Shown here: in pieces, positions 56,903-64,000 of the stretch
Layout of the letters: each line of letters opens with the position of its first letter
How positions within the stretch are numbered: the stretch's first letter is position 1
Source: Acinetobacter amyesii
GTDB lineage: Bacteria; Pseudomonadota; Gammaproteobacteria; Pseudomonadales; Moraxellaceae
Assembly (NCBI RefSeq): GCF_002018365.1
Contig: NZ_MVKX01000012.1
Span: forward strand, 1-64,000
Direction: 5' to 3'
Length of the DNA: 64,000 nt
Made by a program: the position numbers and the translations under genes
The notes under the pieces: model-generated
What the model saw: the letters and a program-made list of their open reading frames with translations, nothing else
The model's database searches: none
What the model was told of the DNA's origin: nothing

Positions 56903-56943
56903 ATAAAACGGTCTACCGTTTACATAAAATAGGGTATTGCGCT

Positions 56944-57654
56944 GTGAAAGATGACTATATTTTAATCGTCGACGACGAACTCCCGATTCGGGAAATGATC
57001 CATACTTCACTGGATATGGCTGGTTTTCAATGTCAGCAAGCTGAAGATGCCAAACAAGCGCACCAAATGATTGTGGATCAGCGTCCTGCACTGGTTTTAT
57101 TGGATTGGATGATGCCTGGTGGTGTGAGTGGTGTAGACCTGTGTCGTCGTTTAAAACGCGATGAAAATTTGTCAGAGATTCCAGTCATCATGCTCACTGC
57201 GCGCGGTGAAGAAGACCATAAAGTCCAAGGTCTGGACGCGGGCGCAGATGACTACATGACCAAACCCTTTTCCACTCGTGAGTTAGTGTCACGCATTAAA
57301 GCGGTGCTGCGTCGCTCAAATGCATTGGGTGGTGAAAAAACCATTGATGCCAATGGTTTAATCCTCGATCCAGTCAGCCAACGTGTCAGCTTTGGTAACA
57401 CCATTTTAGATATGGGACCGACTGAATATCGTCTATTGGCCTTTTTCATGACTCATCCTGAACGTGCCTATACCCGTGCTCAATTATTAGATCAGGTTTG
57501 GGGTGGAAACGTGTATATTGAGGACCGTACCATTGACGTTCATATTCGTCGTTTGCGTAAAGTTCTTGAACCTTTCCAAGCCGATCGTTATGTGCAAACT
57601 GTTCGTGGTACAGGTTACCGTTTCTCTACCCGTGCAGACGCTGTGATGGGTTAG
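56944..57654 (+). CDS. phoB: Phosphate response regulator PhoB
   Basis: A 236-residue OmpR-type regulator. Receiver domain with acid pocket (DD at 10-11) and phospho-acceptor D54 (LLDWMMP), Lys in MTKPFS, and a C-terminal winged helix ([17 protein letters not shown]). It starts with GTG. Activates phosphate-starvation genes through Pho boxes. PhoR is 23 bp downstream. Confidence 0.95.
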   Translation: MKDDYILIVDDELPIREMIHTSLDMAGFQCQQAEDAKQAHQMIVDQRPALVLLDWMMPGGVSGVDLCRRLKRDENLSEIPVIMLTARGEEDHKVQGLDAGADDYMTKPFSTRELVSRIKAVLRRSNALGGEKTIDANGLILDPVSQRVSFGNTILDMGPTEYRLLAFFMTHPERAYTRAQLLDQVWGGNVYIEDRTIDVHIRRLRKVLEPFQADRYVQTVRGTGYRFSTRADAVMG

Positions 57655-57677
57655 TCATTTTAGGTCTTTAATTTTCT

Positions 57678-59036
57678 ATGTACGAACCGTATCCCGTCCC
57701 TGAACTTGCCAGTGAACATAAAAAATTCCGTTACAGCAGTTTATGGACTTTTGCCAAGCAGGATTTAAGACTTCTGGCATTCTTCCTGCTCATTGCTGCA
57801 CTCATCGGCTTTGGTATCGGGTACTTATGGATCTGCATCTTAATTGCCTTTGCAGTGTTCTTTGCATTGCAAATGCGTTCGCTGTACTTGGTTAACGAAT
57901 GGATTTCAAACCGTCCCTATGATGTCCCGCCGAATTTAGACGGTATTTGGGGGGCTTTGCTCTTTAATGTATACCGTGCGCAGCGCCAAGAACGCATTGT
58001 ACAAGCTGAAATGGTCGGCCTGATTGACCGCGCTCAATCTTCCTTGGTGGCACTTGCTGAAGCGGTGGTATTGATTGATGAATTACACCAAATCGAATGG
58101 TGGAACCCTGCCGCAGAAAAGCTTTTAGGGATTCAACAGCTCGATCAAGGGCGAAATATTTTAAGTATTTTAAGACAGCCCAGTTTTATCGAATACTTTA
58201 CCAATATCGATTTAGCCCCCGATGGTTTGAAAATGAAATCATCGGTACTTGAAGACCATTATGTGCAAGTCAAATTGACCCGTTTTGGTCGCGAAAGTCG
58301 TTTACTGGTGGCCTATGACGTCACCCGCATGCATAACCTTGAGCAGATGCGTAAAGACTTTGTCGATAATATTTCACATGAGCTACGCACTCCGCTCACG
58401 GTTTTAAGTGGTTATATCGAAACCTTTACCGATCAGGAAGATTTAAATCCACGTTGGAAACGTGCATTCGATCAAATGCAGTCTCAAACCCGCCGTATGA
58501 ATGCTTTGGTCAATGACTTGCTATTATTATCTCGTCTGGAAAATGATAAAAAAGTTGCTAAAAATCAAATCATTGAAATGCCCAGCCTAATGAACCAACT
58601 GTATGACGATGCACATGCTTACAATGTGGATTATGGGCATACACTGAATCTCGAGATTGATAGTCACTGTGACCTGATCGGATCAGATATGGAATTGGCA
58701 AGTGCCTTTAGCAACCTCATCACCAATGCGATTAAATACACCCCGAAAGGAGGTACTGTGACCATTGGTTGGCATGATGATGGTACGCATGGTTATTTTA
58801 CCGTTGAAGATACCGGTATCGGGATTGACCCGAAACACTTACCCCGTTTGACGGAACGTTTTTATCGTGTGGACAGTGCCCGTAGCCGCCAAACGGGGGG
58901 TACAGGTTTAGGTCTAGCCATCGTAAAACATGTTTTGATGCAACATCAGGCACACCTTGAAATTGAATCCAAAGAAAACCGTGGCTCGCTGTTTAAAGTG
59001 GTCTTTCCGAAAGAACGCTTATATCACGTAAGCTAA
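57678..59036 (+). CDS. phoR: Phosphate sensor histidine kinase PhoR
   Basis: A 452-residue kinase: two membrane helices (about 28-66) with short loop, a PAS domain (about 110-215), HisKA with H234 in NISHELRTPL and a HATPase with N box (FSNLITNAIKY), DTGIGID and GTGLGLAI. It senses phosphate status via the Pst/PhoU system and phosphorylates PhoB. Its stop overlaps that of the convergent GST gene by 4 bp. Confidence 0.95.
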   Translation: MYEPYPVPELASEHKKFRYSSLWTFAKQDLRLLAFFLLIAALIGFGIGYLWICILIAFAVFFALQMRSLYLVNEWISNRPYDVPPNLDGIWGALLFNVYRAQRQERIVQAEMVGLIDRAQSSLVALAEAVVLIDELHQIEWWNPAAEKLLGIQQLDQGRNILSILRQPSFIEYFTNIDLAPDGLKMKSSVLEDHYVQVKLTRFGRESRLLVAYDVTRMHNLEQMRKDFVDNISHELRTPLTVLSGYIETFTDQEDLNPRWKRAFDQMQSQTRRMNALVNDLLLLSRLENDKKVAKNQIIEMPSLMNQLYDDAHAYNVDYGHTLNLEIDSHCDLIGSDMELASAFSNLITNAIKYTPKGGTVTIGWHDDGTHGYFTVEDTGIGIDPKHLPRLTERFYRVDSARSRQTGGTGLGLAIVKHVLMQHQAHLEIESKENRGSLFKVVFPKERLYHVS

Positions 59037-59710
59037 GCAGAATCATCCTGCCGGTCTTGCTGCGCTTCCAACTGTTGTTCTTGTTGTTTGGCACGGCGAT
59101 ATGCAGGACGCTGCTGCATCCGTTGTAAGAAAGACTGAATTTGTGGATATCGCCCTTGTGTTCTGGTCATGAGAGCTTCTAATGGAAACGTCATCTGAAT
59201 ATCCGCAAAGCTAAACGGCCCCGCAAAATATTCATTTTCCGCTAAGTGATTTTCTAAAAACACGATATGTTCTTTTAAACGCGGTCGTACAAAACCTTTT
59301 TTGACCCCATCACAAATGCGGCTAGCTATGGGTTTGATGACCCATGGTACATGGCATGGCACATTGCTCATGACCAACTGCATCACCAATAACGGCATCA
59401 AAGAACCTTCGGCATAATGCATCCAAAAGCGATATTGTTGTTTTGAATGTTCTGCCTTGGCTGCAAAAAAATCATGCCGATCATACTTTTCTTGTAAATA
59501 CTCCAAGATCGCTGCAGATTCCACCAAGACCAATCCATCATCCTGCAAAATGGGCGACTTCCCCAAAGGATGGATGGCTTTAAGCTCAGGGGGAGCAGAT
59601 AAATTTGGCTGTCGCGGATAAAACTGAACCTGATAATCCAGTCCCAATTCCTGCATTGCCCATAAAATACGAAACGAACGAGATTTTTCTAGATGATGTA
59701 GCACCCGCAT
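59033..59710 (-). CDS. Glutathione S-transferase family protein
   Basis: A 225-residue protein with thioredoxin-like N-terminal domain (LHHLEKSRSFRILWAMQELGLDY; SPILQDDGLVLVESAAILEYL containing the Glu-Ser that binds glutathione) and an all-helical C-terminus (FADIQMTFPLEAL). Substrate unknown; probably detoxification. Convergent with phoR. Confidence 0.9.
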   Translation of the reverse strand: MRVLHHLEKSRSFRILWAMQELGLDYQVQFYPRQPNLSAPPELKAIHPLGKSPILQDDGLVLVESAAILEYLQEKYDRHDFFAAKAEHSKQQYRFWMHYAEGSLMPLLVMQLVMSNVPCHVPWVIKPIASRICDGVKKGFVRPRLKEHIVFLENHLAENEYFAGPFSFADIQMTFPLEALMTRTQGRYPQIQSFLQRMQQRPAYRRAKQQEQQLEAQQDRQDDSA

Positions 59711-59865
59711 GGGTTCATCTCCTATATGAAGTCTAAAAATTTTCTTATTTCTGGCAGGCCATTATTATTATTTTGAAGTACGTAAATCATAAAAAGTGTC
59801 AGATCACTGCTTGGGTCTATATCAAAACAAAATTTTGTACAGTACAGCAGCGACCTGCATTTAAA

Positions 59866-60264
59866 TTAAACTAGAGTGGTTTTAATGTCTACACTGCGCA
59901 ATAAAGTTTTTGTCACTGGGGTTTTTTCACAAATGGACAAGATTTTTTGCTCTAATTCTGCATCCAAGGGCGTTTGAAAATGCAAACGTCGCTCAACCCA
60001 TTCAGCACCTTCACGGTTCGCACAAAAGTCTGCCTCGACACGAAACTCACCCAATTGAATTTGTTTATGTGCTGCGTACATGCGCAAGGTAATCATGGTG
60101 CATGAAATTAAGGAGGCACACAGTAAATCATACGGTGCTAAACCTAAATCCCCGCCACCAAATGATTCGGGCTTATCGGTAATAAGTTGATGTTTTCCAC
60201 TCTGAACTTCACCTGACCACGGTGCTTCTAAGGTGTTTACTGTTGCCGTTGCGACGATACCCAT
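59866..60264 (-). CDS. OsmC/Ohr-family protein
   Basis: About 132 residues with the OsmC fold: GLAPYDLLCASLISCTMITLRMYA holds two Cys (LLCASLISC) like the redox pair of peroxidases in this family, although their exact positions differ from classical OsmC. GAGGGAG before the ATG at 60264 favours it over the longer frame (60303). It may reduce organic hydroperoxides. Same strand as the pirin gene just upstream. Confidence 0.8.
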   Translation of the reverse strand: MGIVATATVNTLEAPWSGEVQSGKHQLITDKPESFGGGDLGLAPYDLLCASLISCTMITLRMYAAHKQIQLGEFRVEADFCANREGAEWVERRLHFQTPLDAELEQKILSICEKTPVTKTLLRSVDIKTTLV

Positions 60265-60332
60265 AATGACTCCCTCTTGGTTATGCCGCACCATTTTCAC
60301 CACGGGTACGGCTGTTCATTTTTATTCTCAAG

Positions 60333-61280
60333 TTAACGTGATGGACGCATTTTATCAGGGAACGCCGGTGCTTCTAGTCGTGGACCATCATAGTCAGGAA
60401 TAGATCCAAAGCGTTCGTCCTGATTAATCCACTGCTCACGGGCAATATTCAATTCTTCTTGTGTGCGCCCCACAAAATTCCACCACAGCAGAATCGGTGA
60501 TTCAAAAGGTTCCCCCCCTAATAATAAAACACGACCACCTGCATGCAGATCAATTTTGACTTGGGTTAAGCCCGGCTCAAGTACCACCATATTGTCTTCA
60601 TTGAGCTCGTGACCATTGACACTGGCAGTCCCTTCGAGGGCCATAAAGCCATATTCAAATTTTGGATTGAGCGGCAAGACGGTACTTTGGCTTTCCTGAC
60701 TACGCAGATCAACCCCCAATAATTCACTATGTACTTTTACCGGCGATTTAGTCTGTAAAAATTCACCGACCAAGACCGTCAACTCAATCCCGTCTTGTGT
60801 CACCACAGGCAATTCTGGGTAATGGTCAAACTGGGGCGCCATATTGATTTTGTCATCTGGCAATGCAATCCAAAGCTGCGCAGCATGCATTTGCGTTTCA
60901 GACTCTGGAGCGACTTCAGTATGTGAAATACCATAACCTGCCGTCATGAGATTGACTTGTTTGGGCTGAATTAACTGATGTGTGCCCAAACTGTCGGTAT
61001 GCATCATGGTGCCATCAATCATCCAGGTAAACGTTTGCAAACCAATATGTGGATGCGGCCCTACATCTAAGCCATCACCTTGAGGAAAATGCACTGGACC
61101 GGCATGGTCAAGGAAACACCATGCACCAATCATCCGTTTATGCCGACTCGGTAAAGCACGTTTAATCACTGTGCCTTGACCAATTTCAGCACGGCGCAGT
61201 GGAAATTCTTGAATGAACTGATTGACGTATTTTTCACAATCGTCGGAATGAGATATTTCTGTGTAATTGGTATTGGTCAT
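60333..61280 (-). CDS. Pirin family protein (second copy)
   Basis: A 315-residue two-domain cupin with the pirin N-terminal metal-site motif VGPHPHIGLQTFTWM and ISHTEVAPE. Some pirins dioxygenate quercetin; others sense redox state. Upstream of the OsmC gene on the same strand (69 bp), perhaps co-transcribed and stress-linked. Only distantly related to the pirin at 15079-16092. Confidence 0.88.
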   Translation of the reverse strand: MTNTNYTEISHSDDCEKYVNQFIQEFPLRRAEIGQGTVIKRALPSRHKRMIGAWCFLDHAGPVHFPQGDGLDVGPHPHIGLQTFTWMIDGTMMHTDSLGTHQLIQPKQVNLMTAGYGISHTEVAPESETQMHAAQLWIALPDDKINMAPQFDHYPELPVVTQDGIELTVLVGEFLQTKSPVKVHSELLGVDLRSQESQSTVLPLNPKFEYGFMALEGTASVNGHELNEDNMVVLEPGLTQVKIDLHAGGRVLLLGGEPFESPILLWWNFVGRTQEELNIAREQWINQDERFGSIPDYDGPRLEAPAFPDKMRPSR

Positions 61281-61673
61281 ATTCTTACCCTAAATTTGGC
61301 TAAGCCGATGCAAGGACTATCGGCTAGAGCTATGCATTTTTTTCCATTATATCTGCATTAACTTAATCTTCTTCAGCTGTCATTAATACGCTGAATCACA
61401 GAGATAGGACAATCATTTTTTTGTTGCCTAATATGACATACAGCATAACAGTTATTGATGCTTATTTAGACAACACCCAATGCGAAATTACTTGTTCAAA
61501 TCACGTGAAATGTAAATTTAAGTAACACAAATTAACACTCACTTTTGACCAAACAATACCAAATAATTCACAAATCATTGAAATAACGTGTTTAATTTTA
61601 AATAAAAATAATATAGATTATTTGAGTTACATAAATTTACATATAAACCATGCTCACCCGTCGGTAATCTTGC
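61281..61673. other. Intergenic A/T-rich DNA, no gene seen
   Basis: About 390 bp between the divergent pirin and diguanylate cyclase genes. I see no ORF, tRNA, convincing hairpin terminator or regulator palindrome; it presumably contains the two promoters. Confidence 0.6.
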
Positions 61674-62849
61674 ATGATCAATGAGTATAAGAAAGAATCA
61701 CGTGCACTGATCCAAAAAGCCTTGAAAGGAACCTTTATTCGCGTTCCTGCTCAATTTCGTCAAGAATTTTTCCACTACCATCGTCGTCAACTTTTTAAAT
61801 TCTTTTTCCAAGTCAACATCGTTGCACAATTGGCCTATCTCTCTTATGCCATAGCGGATTGGTTTATGTTGCCCGATGTGGGCTTGCTCGCGATAGGCTT
61901 AAAAACGGCCTATACCTTACTGATGATGGGCATCACATGGGGCATTTATACATATAGTAAAAGCATTTTACTCTTTGACTTGATGCTTCCCCTATCGATC
62001 GTTGGTGCTTCTGCGCTGTGGTTTAGCCTCCTCAATTTATCCAATAGCCCCGATGTGCCGATCTATTTATATGCATCTTTGGTTTTTATTGTGTTAGCCA
62101 ATTTATGTGTGCAAATCCGCTTTAAGGCTGCTGTGCTCATTTCTCTGTGTATCAGTCTAATCTTGCTGATTGGGGTGTATTTCGCCGTTTCTGGCAATAT
62201 CCATCAACTGCAACTGTTTATCTTGATCTATTCCCCCGTGTTGTTATTTAGTTTGTATATCAGTTGGAATTCAACACAAAAATCCAGAATTGTTTTTTTA
62301 CACAGTAAACTCGATCAGTTGAACCGTGAAGCGCTCAATATTATGGCGCATACCGATGTGCTGACTGGCTTAAACAATCGACGTCAATTTATTCAACTTG
62401 CCAATTATCATATTCATCATCAGTCCAAACCGTTACAGCCGCTTTCATTACTGATTTTTGATGTCGACAAATTTAAAAATATTAATGATCAGTTTGGGCA
62501 CTATATTGGTGATCATGTTTTACAACAAATTGCTGAAACGTGCCGACATACCTTACGTAGTCAAGACATCATTGCCCGCTTCGGCGGTGAAGAATTTATA
62601 ATTCTTTTACCGCAGACACACCTGCGTCAGGCTCAAGACATTGCCGAACGTCTACGACGGGCAATAGCCGATGATTATTTAGAACTTGATACACTACAAA
62701 AACTTAAATTTACCGTTTCAATTGGTGTTGCCGAATTTGGTCAAAAAAACCGAGATTTACAAAGTGTAATTCGCATGGCCGATCAGGCACTTTACCAAGC
62801 AAAATCTGCAGGACGCAATCAAATTTCAACTTATAAAACAGCAAGTTAA
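61674..62849 (+). CDS. Membrane diguanylate cyclase (GGDEF domain)
   Basis: A 391-residue enzyme with about six membrane helices (about 45-200) followed by a GGDEF domain whose signature is GGEEF (304-308). An inhibitory I-site RxxD (R295-S-Q-D298) lies five residues before it, so product inhibition by c-di-GMP is expected. It makes c-di-GMP from GTP in response to an unknown membrane signal. Paralogue follows at 62976. Confidence 0.9.
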   Translation: MINEYKKESRALIQKALKGTFIRVPAQFRQEFFHYHRRQLFKFFFQVNIVAQLAYLSYAIADWFMLPDVGLLAIGLKTAYTLLMMGITWGIYTYSKSILLFDLMLPLSIVGASALWFSLLNLSNSPDVPIYLYASLVFIVLANLCVQIRFKAAVLISLCISLILLIGVYFAVSGNIHQLQLFILIYSPVLLFSLYISWNSTQKSRIVFLHSKLDQLNREALNIMAHTDVLTGLNNRRQFIQLANYHIHHQSKPLQPLSLLIFDVDKFKNINDQFGHYIGDHVLQQIAETCRHTLRSQDIIARFGGEEFIILLPQTHLRQAQDIAERLRRAIADDYLELDTLQKLKFTVSIGVAEFGQKNRDLQSVIRMADQALYQAKSAGRNQISTYKTAS

Positions 62850-62975
62850 TAATATATTTTGTAACATTCAACAGACGATTTTTTATCATCCATTCGAAAA
62901 ACCCCTAGTTTCAGGTAGATATTTTTGTGTGTTTTTTGTTCATAATTTGTCCTAAGCCATTTATGGAGAAGGGAC

Positions 62976-64000
62976 ATGTCTGTTGATGTACGAATGAGTT
63001 CTCGGACTAATTCGTCTGCTCAGGAAGTTCGTAAAAATCATACTCATACTTTGAAACTTTCTGAGTGTGATCTTGCCAATCGTGCCGAGATTGAACAAGC
63101 CATTGCAGATCCTTTTGCACGTATTCCTACGCAGTTTAGAAACTATTTTCTACAACATCAGTATGCCCATCAGTTACCTTATTTACGTCAAGTGAATTAC
63201 ATGGCGCAGATTACGTTTCTTCTTTATTTCTTTGCTGACATTTTTATTATCCCAGACATGTTCTTTTGGTCAGGTCTTTCTCGAGTGGCCATGATTATTG
63301 CTGCCCTATTGGTCAGCTTTTATCTGTTTAAATACAAAAAAGATATTCGTGTGCTCGACATGATCTTACCGATTGGTACTGTCTGTAGCACCGCGATTTG
63401 GATTGGCTTATTACTGGCTTCAAATAGCCCAATGGTCTCGTCCTATATCTATGGTGCAGCGATCTTTATCTTGATTGCCAATGTCTGCGTACAAACACAA
63501 TTTAAGCCAGCCTTGTATTGTTCAGGCCTCATTTCGCTATTGGTCTATTTTGCGGTGAGTCAGCTTTTATCATGGCAAGAAGCACTGATTTTTGTGGTGG
63601 TGTCTATTCCTGTTTGGATGATCAGCCTGCATATGAGTTGGAACAATACACTCAATGCACGTCGTCATTTTTTACGTACCCTGCTTGACGACTGGAATAT
63701 GCATACACTGAAAAATCTTGCGCATACAGATGAGCTCACCCAGTTATATAACCGTCGTCAGTTTGTTCAGTTGGCTGAGCATCGCATCCATGAATGGCCA
63801 ACGCCTGCAAGTACTTGCTTATTGATGTTTGATGTCGATCATTTTAAACATATTAATGATAATTACGGACATGATGTTGGTGATCAAGTATTGCAATGTA
63901 TCGCTGAAACCACCCGCAAAGAAATGCGCCAAAAAGATGTCTTGGCTCGTTTTGGTGGTGAAGAATTTATTGTGCTTCTATCTGAAACGCAAATACAGGA
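62976..64000 (+). CDS. Second membrane diguanylate cyclase, truncated by window edge
   Basis: At least 341 residues, open to the right edge without a stop. Strong Shine-Dalgarno (GGAGAAGGG) precedes the ATG. It has the same layout as the preceding gene: a basic N-terminal region, about six membrane helices and a GGDEF domain with GGEEF and an I-site RQKD five residues upstream. The N-terminus is longer (about 25 extra residues) than the first copy. Tandem duplication is likely. Confidence 0.88.
   Translation, partial: MSVDVRMSSRTNSSAQEVRKNHTHTLKLSECDLANRAEIEQAIADPFARIPTQFRNYFLQHQYAHQLPYLRQVNYMAQITFLLYFFADIFIIPDMFFWSGLSRVAMIIAALLVSFYLFKYKKDIRVLDMILPIGTVCSTAIWIGLLLASNSPMVSSYIYGAAIFILIANVCVQTQFKPALYCSGLISLLVYFAVSQLLSWQEALIFVVVSIPVWMISLHMSWNNTLNARRHFLRTLLDDWNMHTLKNLAHTDELTQLYNRRQFVQLAEHRIHEWPTPASTCLLMFDVDHFKHINDNYGHDVGDQVLQCIAETTRKEMRQKDVLARFGGEEFIVLLSETQIQ

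Overview
The window looks like chromosome from an Acinetobacter-type gammaproteobacterium. The base composition is AT-rich. The gene set fits that genus: a def / LysM / dprA / tsaC block, an atpIBEFHAGDC operon, a znuA-zur-znuCB locus, an orphan vgrG island, and organosulfur uptake genes under sigma-54-like promoters. The species cannot be named from the sequence alone.

Layout. 1-250: promoter and leader of what looks like an rRNA operon reading leftwards off the edge. 0.3-4.2 kb: a two-gene ABC exporter, a TetR regulator and an MpaB/DUF2236-type protein. 4.2-6.9 kb: an OprC-like copper TonB receptor and a DUF2946 protein. 7-10.7 kb: def, LysM protein, dprA, tsaC, followed by a probable small RNA on the minus strand. 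11-18 kb: small accessory genes (EamA exporter with AraC regulator, glutathione peroxidase, RcnB-like protein, pirin, several lipoproteins, a P-loop kinase). 18.2-25.4 kb: the complete ATP synthase operon on the minus strand, with a recognisable promoter. 25.5-28.6 kb: zinc uptake, znuA divergent from zur-znuC-znuB around a palindromic Zur box. 28.7-30.4 kb: LysE exporter and DyP peroxidase.

30.4-37.3 kb: a type VI secretion island with VgrG, a putative periplasmic immunity protein, an 809-residue effector and a second putative periplasmic immunity protein. The effector carries a lysozyme/SLT-like N-terminus and a MepA/LAS-like zinc peptidase C-terminus, so it may attack both glycan and peptide bonds of peptidoglycan. 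No core T6SS, Hcp or PAAR gene is present here.

40.2-54.8 kb: a probable sulfur-starvation regulon. It holds two tandem FMN-dependent monooxygenases of the NtaA/SnaA/DszA type, a small TOBE protein with an ABC ATPase, a sigma-54 activator without a sensory domain, and an eight-gene minus-strand operon (porin, two solute-binding proteins, MFS transporter, three permeases, one ATPase). Both monooxygenase genes and the large operon have -24/-12 type promoters, and each is preceded by a shared CTGTTGATT element. In the two monooxygenase genes this element lies exactly 49 bp upstream of the -24 box. The natural inference is that the activator in the middle controls all three units.

55-64 kb: an SDR with a divergent TetR regulator around a perfect 20-bp operator, phoB-phoR with candidate Pho boxes, glutathione transferase, OsmC and pirin proteins, and two tandem membrane diguanylate cyclases. 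The second cyclase runs off the right edge.
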